The notes beneath the pieces are model-generated. The model was not told where the DNA came from and ran no database searches. It saw only the letters and a program-made list of their open reading frames with translations. The position numbers and the translations under genes were made by a program. This document shows, in pieces, positions 6,592-12,501 of a stretch of DNA of 12,501 bases; positions within the stretch are counted from its first letter, which is position 1; every line of letters begins with the position of its first letter. Origin of the DNA: Planctomycetes bacterium RIFOXYC2_FULL_41_27 (GTDB lineage Bacteria; Planctomycetota; Brocadiia; Brocadiales; Brocadiaceae); the NCBI GenBank assembly GCA_001828645.1, contig MHZD01000023.1, forward strand, positions 1 through 12,501, given 5' to 3'.

Positions 6592-7692
6592 ATGAAAGGT
6601 ATGCTTCCTGTATTCTTAATAAGCGTATTTTTACTCTTCGTCCTTTTAGGTGTAAAGAATGCGGATGCCCAGGAAAAAGGCGAGTCACAGGACGTCTTGA
6701 AGGAGTTGAATGATTTTCAAAAATCCCTTTCTAACTGGATGAAGAATCTGGATACACTCGGATCACAGTTTATCTCACTTCAAAAAAATGTAAGTGAGAG
6801 TTTAGCCCCTTTAAAAGAGTTTGATAAGATGATAAAAGGAATTGACGAGAAGTTAAATACTAGCATGTCGAAGATGGCGTCGCTTGAGAAAACCACGTCT
6901 ATTGCCGAGGTCAAAGGGATGCTGGATTCCTTTGGCAAGACCTTTGATGTCTTAAAAAAATTATTATCAGATCTTGCGAAACGGGTTGAAGACCAGGAAA
7001 TAAAAGCTGCGGTGCTTGAGAGAAGATATCAAGAAGCGCAGAGACCGTTAGAACCTATTAAGAAGGCTATCGAAGATTTAAATAAGTTGGTGACGGATAA
7101 ATCGAATGAACAGGAGAAAAAAATTACTTCTCTTGAAGACAGCATTAAAACTCGTGTAGCTTCTTTAGATAGTGCGATGAAAACCTTTGAGGGGCAAACG
7201 AAGACTGTTTCTGATTTGGAAATGCGGATGAAAAAAGTAGAAAAAGCAGGCGGTGTGAGTGCTGGCACGGCAACAGCCGAGGTTCCTCCTGTCGCGCAAG
7301 CGCAGGCAGCAATGGGAACCGGGACGGCAAAGGTTGCAGAAGGAACAGAAACAGCAGCTGTAGCAGAAGTAGCAAAGGAACGCATCCCTACGCCTGAAGA
7401 AGAGGGTTTTAAAGAGATGGAGGATGGTTTTTATATACGAAATGTTAATCTTTTCCCCTTTGGCTCTTCTTCGCAGATAAAAGGAGAGATAAAGAATTTC
7501 TCGGATAGAGACAGGAGTATCGCTGCGTTTACAATTAAAGTCTATAATGCTTCTGACATGCTCCTATTTACGCAGGATTTTTCAATCAAGACTTTCAGGA
7601 AAGGGGATATCAGGGCATTCAATGAAATTATATCCGGGTATACACCCCTGGATATTGCAAGGTATGAGATTATGCCGAAGCGGAGATACTAA
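6592..7692 (+). CDS. Secreted coiled-coil protein with Ala-rich linker and C-terminal beta domain
   Basis: I do not recognise a named family. The 366 residues begin with a clear Sec signal peptide: Lys2, a hydrophobic stretch 5-21, and a likely cut after Ala-Asp-Ala26. Residues about 30-218 are charged and heptad-like, with many Leu/Lys/Glu, predicting a long coiled coil. Residues 219-262 form a low-complexity Ala/Thr/Val/Gly linker. Residues about 278-364 form a compact domain (GEIKNFSDRDRS, AAFTIKVYNASDMLLF) resembling FxLYD-type beta-sandwich domains of exported proteins; this is a loose match by eye. GGAG (6580-6583) lies 8 nt before the ATG. The next gene starts 3 nt after its stop, so the two are almost certainly coupled. 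A structural or scaffold role in the periplasm is an inference. Confidence 0.85.
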   Translation: MKGMLPVFLISVFLLFVLLGVKNADAQEKGESQDVLKELNDFQKSLSNWMKNLDTLGSQFISLQKNVSESLAPLKEFDKMIKGIDEKLNTSMSKMASLEKTTSIAEVKGMLDSFGKTFDVLKKLLSDLAKRVEDQEIKAAVLERRYQEAQRPLEPIKKAIEDLNKLVTDKSNEQEKKITSLEDSIKTRVASLDSAMKTFEGQTKTVSDLEMRMKKVEKAGGVSAGTATAEVPPVAQAQAAMGTGTAKVAEGTETAAVAEVAKERIPTPEEEGFKEMEDGFYIRNVNLFPFGSSSQIKGEIKNFSDRDRSIAAFTIKVYNASDMLLFTQDFSIKTFRKGDIRAFNEIISGYTPLDIARYEIMPKRRY

Positions 7693-7695
7693 AAT

Positions 7696-8529
7696 TTGAG
7701 TAAATACAAAGGTTTCATAATTTTGCTTATCGTGTATCTTGTAGGCGCTTATTTAGCGGGAAAATTGTTAGCCGAGGAAGAAAAGCGTCCAACATCAAAA
7801 GAGTCGCCTGCTGCCGTAGATAAGTATCCTGATATGGTCTTAATACCCGCCGGTGAATTTACTATGGGTGATAACACACGCTACAATTGGACTTTTATGC
7901 TGGCGTATAATATCTATGATGGACCTGAGCACGTTGTTTATTTGGATGCTTATTATATTGATAAATACGAAGTGACTAATGAGCAGTATAAAAAATTTGC
8001 AGAGGAAACGGGTTATCGTATGCCACGTTGCTGGAATGATGCCAGGTTTAATCGGCCCAATTATCCAATTGTAGGGATTACCTGGGATGATGCCGGTGCA
8101 TATGCAAAATGGGCCGGGAAGCGATTGCCTACAGAAGCTGAGTGGGAAAAAGCTGCACGTGGCACAGATAAACGTTTGTGGCCATGGGGAAATAAATTCA
8201 ATAAATATAAATGTAATGTGTGGGAATCGGGAGAAGACGGACTAAGGGCGACAAAACCTGTAGGGTCTTATGAAAATGGGAAAAGCCCCTATGGATGCTA
8301 TGATATGGCGGGAAACATATGGGAATGGTGCGCTGATTATTATGATCAGAACTACTATTATGTCTCTCCCTCAAGAAATCCTCAAGGCACAGAAACCGGG
8401 CAGCAGAGGGTTATTCGAGGGGGCGGTCTTCTTTACTTCGGACATTATGCGCGATGCGCCGCGCGGTATCGCGTTCCGCCATATGCACAGAGTCCGCAAA
8501 TCGGATTTCGCTGCGCAAAAACACCTTAA
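7696..8529 (+). CDS. Membrane-anchored SUMF1/FGE-fold protein lacking one catalytic Cys
   Basis: The protein has the formylglycine-generating-enzyme (SUMF1, FGE-sulfatase) fold: MVLIPAGEFTMGD (47-59), YEVTNEQYKKF (91-101), RLPTEAEWEKAARG (143-156), WPWGN (162-166), YDMAGNIWEWCADYY (202-216), RVIRGGG (238-244), GFRCA (270-274). An uncleaved anchor or signal lies at 6-25, so the domain probably faces the periplasm. True FGEs use two cysteines in a segment like LCHxSYCxRYR. Here the equivalent segment is LLYFGHYARCAARYR, with Cys254 near the second position and Tyr/Phe in place of the first. Normal sulfatase activation is therefore doubtful, and no sulfatase gene lies nearby. Translation starts at TTG 7696, with GGAG (7682-7685) inside the preceding gene, implying coupling. 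It may be a non-catalytic or differently catalytic relative. Confidence 0.9.
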   Translation: MSKYKGFIILLIVYLVGAYLAGKLLAEEEKRPTSKESPAAVDKYPDMVLIPAGEFTMGDNTRYNWTFMLAYNIYDGPEHVVYLDAYYIDKYEVTNEQYKKFAEETGYRMPRCWNDARFNRPNYPIVGITWDDAGAYAKWAGKRLPTEAEWEKAARGTDKRLWPWGNKFNKYKCNVWESGEDGLRATKPVGSYENGKSPYGCYDMAGNIWEWCADYYDQNYYYVSPSRNPQGTETGQQRVIRGGGLLYFGHYARCAARYRVPPYAQSPQIGFRCAKTP

Positions 8530-8554
8530 AAATAAGTAAAATTCAGTTATCTTA

Positions 8555-8783
8555 GACAGGATATACAGGATTAAAAATAAGGTTACTGCTCAGCAGGTGT
8601 TATTTTTGACTACAAAAGAAATGAATAACATATAACAAGAAATGAATAATTAAAAAGTAAAAAAACACTTAAACATTTTTCATTTCTTGTTATATGTTAT
8701 TTATTAAAATTAACTTACTCAATATGCTGAGTAGTTACAAAATAAGTTAAAAAGCAATCCTGTTTTATCCTGTTAATCCTGTC
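8555..8783. repeat. 229-bp nested inverted repeat between convergent genes
   Basis: Three nested pairs of arms are visible. The ends are GACAGGATATACAGGATT (8555-8572) against a right end that reads GACAGGATTAACAGGAT on the other strand (8767-8783). The middle arms, 8582-8595 and 8725-8738, match at 12 of 14. The inner arms, 8624-8644 and 8681-8701, are perfect over 21 bp. AGAAATGAATAA is also repeated directly (8617-8628 and 8638-8649). The element fills the space between the SUMF1-like gene and the SPFH gene, so the inner hairpin could stop transcripts from both sides. There is no coding capacity; it looks MITE-like. Confidence 0.8.
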
Positions 8784-8815
8784 ATAAATTAATTTAATTT
8801 ATATCACGCCTGCAG

Positions 8816-9985
8816 TTATTTTGGTTTTGCAGTGTCTGTGTCTTTTGGCTGGTTTAGCATCTCTTGGATTTGTTTAAATATTTTCGAGTCAACACGAAGC
8901 TTTCCTTTTGTATCAGAAACACCAAGTCGCGTGGCCATATCGTCAATGTCGAGTAAATTTAAATCAAGGCTTGAGATGCCTACATCCGCAAGATTGATGT
9001 TGCGCGCGGCTTCCATAGCAACAATAATGTCGCCTCCCATACCTGCAAGCGCCTCTCTTCGGAGTCGTTCACCTTCCGCTTGTGAATATTTAATTAAAAG
9101 AGTGCCAGCTGCTTTACGTTGTTGTTTGTAAAGATCGCCTTCTGCTTTCTTCTGTACCAAGTATTTATCGGCCGCTGCAAGGAGCTCCGTGATTTTTTTT
9201 GAAGTTTCAGCATCGAGAACGGTAATTGATCTTTCTTTGTCACCGACAATTTTTTGAGCAATGGCTTCTGTGTCTGCATCTATAGTTTGAGTAATACCTC
9301 TTTGCTCGGCAGCAAGCGCCTTTGATATATTTAAAACATAATCAAGTTCCGCTAATTTAATATTTTTAATTTTCCTTTCAAGCTGCGGGTCAAATCTCAT
9401 TTCAAGAATGAGCACATCAATGACATTTACATGACGCTGTAAAAGTCTCTCGGTAAGCTCTGTTTTACACTCTGCAGCCCTCTTTCGCTTTTCTTCCGGG
9501 TTATACAAGTCGCGTTCCACCATCTTTCCAAAAACGCTTCTGGCAATGTCACGTGTTTCGTTTTCAACGATTATTTTATAACGCTCACCGACGCCTATAT
9601 TCTGACGCAACTTCCACGCCTCATCCTTCTTGATTTGATATTTTACTACCATATCAACTGAGACATCATAGTCATCCGCTGTTCTTAAAGCCGCCTCCTT
9701 TCGCTCATCGTGTCCCATATGAGATGGTTCTTTTGCGAGTTCAAGGGTCTGGACAGTGCTGTCGTAAATATCCCATTGATCAATGCCGGAAATTGCCCTG
9801 TGCCAGCCAGGGCCGTAATCCTTATGTACAATACCCCTGGTTATGCCCCAAATATATGTCCTCACACCTACCTGATCAACGCCAACCTTAATCACGAAGA
9901 ATTTTACGCCAACAATAGATAGAGTAACAAAAACGAAAATTCCAACAGGAATAATATATTTGGTTGTAAGTTTTCCTATGTGCAT
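8816..9985 (-). CDS. SPFH/Band 7 membrane protein (prohibitin/HflKC-like), second of a tandem pair
   Basis: SPFH proteins form large membrane-bound rings that organise membrane patches and often control FtsH-type proteases. One transmembrane segment lies at about 13-34, counting from an upstream GTG, followed by the SPFH domain (about 38-215: VGVDQVGVRTY, GPGWHRAI, DVSVDMVVKYQI, VIDVLILEMRF). An Ala/Glu/Lys-rich coiled coil runs at about 220-330 (ALAAEQRG, KAEGDLYKQQRKA), and the tail is polar. I chose the ATG ending at 9985: AGAGGTG sits 4-5 nt before it and overlaps the in-frame GTG at 9991, which would add two residues. It follows its paralogue by 75-80 nt on the same strand and is probably co-transcribed. 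HflK versus HflC or prohibitin cannot be decided by eye. Confidence 0.88.
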   Translation of the reverse strand: MHIGKLTTKYIIPVGIFVFVTLSIVGVKFFVIKVGVDQVGVRTYIWGITRGIVHKDYGPGWHRAISGIDQWDIYDSTVQTLELAKEPSHMGHDERKEAALRTADDYDVSVDMVVKYQIKKDEAWKLRQNIGVGERYKIIVENETRDIARSVFGKMVERDLYNPEEKRKRAAECKTELTERLLQRHVNVIDVLILEMRFDPQLERKIKNIKLAELDYVLNISKALAAEQRGITQTIDADTEAIAQKIVGDKERSITVLDAETSKKITELLAAADKYLVQKKAEGDLYKQQRKAAGTLLIKYSQAEGERLRREALAGMGGDIIVAMEAARNINLADVGISSLDLNLLDIDDMATRLGVSDTKGKLRVDSKIFKQIQEMLNQPKDTDTAKPK

Positions 9986-10066
9986 TTTCACCTCTTCTCA
10001 AATAGCAATTTTAAGGTATAGAGTATATTTTAGGAATTATTACGGTGATTTATCAGGTCCCGGTGT

Positions 10067-11227
10067 TTATGGACTGACCAGCGCAGCATCAGGCGGTTCC
10101 GGGTACATGTAATCAATCTTTGGCGCATCTTCAATGTACTTGAACCTCTCGATACTTTGAGGTGTTTCAATACCCTGTCTGACAATTGGTATGCCTCGGA
10201 TAATGGCCTGTTTTAAACGTTTGGCATATTCGAGTCTGACCATATTTCTTCCACCCTCTCCTTCCAATGCGTTGCGTAAAGCCTTAACACCCTCTGCTTC
10301 AGCCTTTACTGTTGCAAGAACTGCTTCTGCTTCTTTCGCAAGTCTTTCGTATTCAGCATCGGCTTCATATCTTTTCTGAAGCAGGTAGGCCTCGGCATCT
10401 TGTCTTTTTGCCTCAGCGCTACCTCTTGCATCCATAATACGTTTATCAACTTCTCCTCTAAACCTTGCAACTTCTACCTCTAACTTTTTCGTTTCCTCAA
10501 CGATGACTTTTTTCTGATTTTCTCTGGCTGCCGAACCCCTCTTTTTTTGTTCTTCGACTTCCTTATCAGCTAACCTGCGCTCCTGTATCTTCTCGGCGTA
10601 TTCACGGTAGTAACGATAATCAGAAAGGTTGATAGACGTAACATAAAAACCATGAGTCTCTAACATTTTATTGATTTCTTCTAGCGCCTTTTGCGCCTTC
10701 TGGTCACGCAGAGAGGCAACCGGGAATTCGCCCAGCGTTAATTCTCCGTAACAGTAATAACAAATGGTGCGTGTATAATCATATAACCATTTTTGTTTAA
10801 AAAAGATATCGCCAACACCCGTATTCTGGACAACATGGACTGCAAAATCGGGGTTTAATCTATATTGGATTTGTAAATCTAATACAACATCACCACCATC
10901 TATGGATTTCACGATAAGCGGAATTCCTTGTGGATGCTTTTCATCTATCTCTGCCGCTGTCATTTTTAAGATTTGTTCGCGTTTGTCTAATATATATATA
11001 TCCTGAATGAAAGGATAATAAAGTATAGCGCCAGCCCGATTGATTAATTTTATGCCGCCTGTAAGATTATTTACGACCACTGCCACTTCGTCAGCAGCTA
11101 TTTCTTTCCAGCTTAATTCTTTACCACCGTATATCCCACCGGCTATTATTGCAAAGGTAATAATAGCTATGATGACTTTTCGATAAATATAAAAATACCT
11201 GGCTTTTGGTTTAAAATCTTTGTCCAT
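10067..11227 (-). CDS. SPFH/Band 7 membrane protein (prohibitin/HflKC-like), first of a tandem pair
   Basis: This is a second SPFH-family protein of similar size (386 residues) and layout. A short basic N-terminus leads to one membrane segment at about 17-34. The SPFH region spans about 42-215 (ADEVAVVVNNLTGGIK, YPFIQDIYILDKREQ, DLQIQYRLNPD, VTSINLSDYRY). A long charged coiled coil follows at about 208-320 (EKIQERRLADKEVEEQKKR, AEAKRQDAEAYLLQKRYEAD), then a Pro-rich tail. A Cys pair in TICYYCYGEL (155-162) is uncommon in this family. ATG 11225-11227 is preceded by AGGA (11234-11237). A strong minus-strand promoter lies about 65 bp upstream. The pair probably makes one hetero-oligomeric ring, as HflK and HflC do; no FtsH-like protease gene is in view. 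Confidence 0.88.
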   Translation of the reverse strand: MDKDFKPKARYFYIYRKVIIAIITFAIIAGGIYGGKELSWKEIAADEVAVVVNNLTGGIKLINRAGAILYYPFIQDIYILDKREQILKMTAAEIDEKHPQGIPLIVKSIDGGDVVLDLQIQYRLNPDFAVHVVQNTGVGDIFFKQKWLYDYTRTICYYCYGELTLGEFPVASLRDQKAQKALEEINKMLETHGFYVTSINLSDYRYYREYAEKIQERRLADKEVEEQKKRGSAARENQKKVIVEETKKLEVEVARFRGEVDKRIMDARGSAEAKRQDAEAYLLQKRYEADAEYERLAKEAEAVLATVKAEAEGVKALRNALEGEGGRNMVRLEYAKRLKQAIIRGIPIVRQGIETPQSIERFKYIEDAPKIDYMYPEPPDAALVSP

Positions 11228-11291
11228 ATCGTATCCTGGTTATTATTTTTACCAAATATACTAAGCATTGATGCTAGGTTTTAAGTTTTGA

Positions 11292-11320
11292 ATTATAAAA
11301 ACATGTTTCCATAAGGTCAA
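11292..11320 (-). promoter_or_regulatory. Sigma-70 promoter for the SPFH operon
   Basis: Read on the minus strand, TTGACC (11320-11315, 5 of 6) is followed by exactly 17 bp and TATAAT (11297-11292, 6 of 6). Transcription would begin near 11285, giving a leader of about 58 nt that includes the AGGA ribosome site. Position, spacing and strand all fit the downstream SPFH genes. Confidence 0.75.
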
Positions 11321-11480
11321 TAGAAAATTAAAAAACATGGTGTCTTTGACTGCTTCAGTATTTATAACTGTATCAGTAACAATAAATTTTCCTAAATGCA
11401 TTATTAAGATTTTTTTATGCTATTTTTGCTAGCTTAATTAAATCAAAGCATGATGCAAGATGATGCATATTGTAAAAAAT

Positions 11481-11496
11481 ATTTCACATGTGAAAT
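11481..11496. promoter_or_regulatory. Perfect 16-bp palindrome, possible operator
   Basis: ATTTCACATGTGAAAT is fully self-complementary. It resembles parS (TTTCACGTGAAA) but has two extra central bases (CACATGTG), so ParB should not read it. It lies about 160 bp upstream of the SPFH promoter and 310 bp upstream of the porin promoter. A dimeric regulator could bind here, but no promoter element was recognised next to it. Confidence 0.45.
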
Positions 11497-11584
11497 GTAA
11501 ATGCAATCAGTCTCTGGCTTTTCTCGGCTGGCATGTTATATAAATACTTTATTCTAAGCACTGACTATGTAAATGTTAATGCCC

Positions 11585-11640
11585 TATTTAGTGATGGAAA
11601 ATGTGTTGGGAATAGTATTTGTAGATTTACCCACTAAATA
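11585..11640. repeat. Short inverted repeat in the porin upstream region
   Basis: TATTTAGTG (11585-11593) and CACTAAATA (11632-11640) are perfect 9-bp inverted arms with 38 bp between them. A chance pairing in AT-rich DNA is possible. It is listed because it is one of few structured points in this gap. Confidence 0.35.
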
Positions 11641-11808
11641 TAGTTATGACTTTGCATGTATGTGAGGAGGGAGGGGCGCTTGTTGGTTACAGACTGCCGA
11701 TGTCCAATAATCTGCTAAAGTAAGTTGCCTTTTTATGTTATTAGCCAAGCGTATATATTTCGGAAATCCAAAGGAGGTGTCTGAGAAAACAGGAAAATAA
11801 AAATTTAC

Positions 11809-11837
11809 TTGACACTTTTTACTTTCTTGAATATAAT
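11809..11837 (+). promoter_or_regulatory. Perfect-consensus sigma-70 promoter for the porin-like gene
   Basis: TTGACA (11809-11814) and TATAAT (11832-11837) are both exact consensus hexamers with the ideal 17-bp spacer. The upstream flank is A/T-rich (AAAATAAAAATTTAC), like an UP element. The expected start is near 11844, leaving a leader of about 190 nt before the ATG at 12034. It predicts very strong, possibly constitutive, transcription, as befits an abundant outer-membrane protein. Confidence 0.85.
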
Positions 11838-11932
11838 ACGCAACATTAATTGGAAATTTGTTGTTTATGCAGTGTTTTTTAAAAGCAAAATAAGCAAAAA
11901 CGTAAAACATGAGGAGGAGAAAGGAGGCCAGC

Positions 11933-11954
11933 TACTATAACTAATTTTATAGTA
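11933..11954 (+). promoter_or_regulatory. Hairpin in the porin mRNA leader
   Basis: TACTATAA (11933-11940) and TTATAGTA (11947-11954) form a perfect 8-bp stem with a 6-nt loop. It lies just after a purine-rich AGGAGGAGAAAGGAGG tract and about 80 nt before the start codon. A T-rich stretch follows at 11959-11974. It may stabilise the mRNA or act in attenuation. The stem is AT-only apart from one C and one G, so it is weak. Confidence 0.4.
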
Positions 11955-12033
11955 CGTTATGTTTTTATTTTTTGTTATCTCTTAATTTTAAGTTGGGGTC
12001 CGATTGGTTTTATTTAAGAAAGGGAGGAAAGAA

Positions 12034-12501
12034 ATGAAGAATGCCTTGTGGAAGACATGTATTGGTGGTTTTGCAACTGCCGTCTTCTGCGTAATGGCTT
12101 GTGCCCAGTCTTTTGGGGCAGATGCCAAGTCGATTGAAGAGATGGAAAAGGAGTTGAATGCCTTAAAGGCGTCTGTTTCGAGCTTGACGAAACAGGTTGA
12201 GTCTGTGAAAAGTGAAAAGGCAGTGGCGTCTGTGTCTTCGGATACAAAAGAAGATGTAGAGGCATTAAAAAATGAGGTTACTACTTTAAAAGAAGAAATG
12301 AAGACTGCCGCGCAGGCTGAGACACTGAAGGCAGCAGACATTGCAGGCAACGTGTATTCAGAATTTGCAAAGAAGGTGAAATTAGGCGGGCAGATTAGAA
12401 CAAGGGCGGAGTATGCTAATGGGTTTTACAGCTTTCCAGGGGATTTGACTTTACCTGGTTTCACTTTTGGAGCCGTACCAGTTGCTGGCGCTGCCGCAGG
12501 C
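12034..12501 (+). CDS. Porin-like outer-membrane protein, 3'-truncated by the window edge
   Basis: A frame open to the window end starts at ATG 12034, with AGGGAGGAAA (12021-12030) as a strong ribosome site. The 156 visible residues begin MKNALWKTCIGGFATAVFCV, a Sec signal peptide with probable cleavage near Ala-Gln-Ser-Phe-Gly-Ala-Asp-Ala (about residue 30). A Glu/Lys/Ser/Val-rich coiled coil follows at about 33-95 (SIEEMEKELNALKASVSSL). Then VKLGGQIRTRAEY (about 121-133) has the alternating pattern of a first beta strand, as in porins with an N-terminal coiled coil or SLH-like stalk. Residues after it are Gly/Phe/Pro-rich. The barrel lies beyond the window, so the porin call rests on the N-terminal layout and on the strong promoter. 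A general outer-membrane diffusion or structural role is inferred. Confidence 0.75.
   Translation, partial: MKNALWKTCIGGFATAVFCVMACAQSFGADAKSIEEMEKELNALKASVSSLTKQVESVKSEKAVASVSSDTKEDVEALKNEVTTLKEEMKTAAQAETLKAADIAGNVYSEFAKKVKLGGQIRTRAEYANGFYSFPGDLTLPGFTFGAVPVAGAAAG

Larger units (their letters stand above)
11228..12033. other. 806-bp regulatory gap between SPFH operon and porin gene
   Basis: This long AT-rich gap holds no convincing gene. It contains a minus-strand promoter near its left end (11292-11320), a 16-bp palindrome (11481-11496), a 9-bp inverted repeat (11585-11640), a perfect plus-strand promoter (11809-11837) and a structured leader ahead of the porin gene. The stretch from 11640 to 11800 has no repeat or motif I can name. 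It includes an unexplained GGAGG at 11773-11777 with no start codon after it. Confidence 0.55.

Noticed and set aside
11515..11545. Possible sigma-54 promoter (CTGGC ... GGCTGGCATG)
   Set aside because: No GG-N10-GC spacing: the best pair has 9 bases between GG and GC, and the second TGGCAT lacks a GC at the right distance.
11644..11910. 88-residue open frame, minus strand, in the porin upstream gap
   Set aside because: No Shine-Dalgarno (the upstream minus strand is pyrimidine-rich), the perfect plus-strand promoter runs through it, and no recognisable family is seen.
11988..12350. 120-residue open frame, minus strand, over the porin start
   Set aside because: It is a Ser/Phe/Ala-rich antisense shadow of the signal peptide and coiled coil of the porin-like gene.

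Overview
The window is a stretch of bacterial chromosome, moderately AT-rich. It holds eight complete protein genes and two that run off the edges. Two proteins carry N-terminal Sec-type signals or anchors, and the last gene starts like an outer-membrane porin, so a Gram-negative (diderm) cell is likely. The gene mix, the SUMF1-type protein and the many short GC-rich palindromic repeats between genes would suit a Planctomycetota genome, possibly an anammox-type relative. That is an inference from style and I cannot confirm it here. No rRNA, tRNA, CRISPR array, integrase or transposase was seen.

Left part (1-3006): the 3' end of pyrG (CTP synthase) converges on parB, the chromosome-partition CTPase. 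Two 16-bp parS sites match the bacterial consensus TGTTNCACGTGAAACA exactly. One lies inside parB and one about 86 bp upstream of its start. No parA lies beside it. The 640-bp gap upstream of parB is packed with unrelated short inverted repeats.

Middle (3007-6591): an ABC-2 type permease with no ATPase beside it is followed 35 nt later by a TTG-started calcineurin-like phosphoesterase. These converge on serA, a long-form D-3-phosphoglycerate dehydrogenase (first step of serine synthesis). The gap upstream of serA carries a 113-bp MITE-like element with perfect 16-bp terminal inverted repeats.

Right part (6592-12501): a two-gene unit encodes a secreted coiled-coil protein and, 3 nt later, a membrane-anchored SUMF1/FGE-fold protein that lacks one of the two catalytic cysteines of true formylglycine-generating enzymes. 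A 229-bp nested inverted repeat separates it from two tandem SPFH (prohibitin/HflKC-like) membrane proteins on the minus strand. An 806-bp gap then separates the SPFH operon from a divergent porin-like gene. The gap holds near-consensus sigma-70 promoters for both sides: TTGACC-N17-TATAAT for the SPFH genes and a perfect TTGACA-N17-TATAAT for the porin. The porin message would have a leader of about 190 nt.

Most genes are housekeeping or envelope genes. I see no clear new defence or metabolic system. The least-described parts are the coiled-coil/SUMF1 pair, the parS arrangement and the repeat families.
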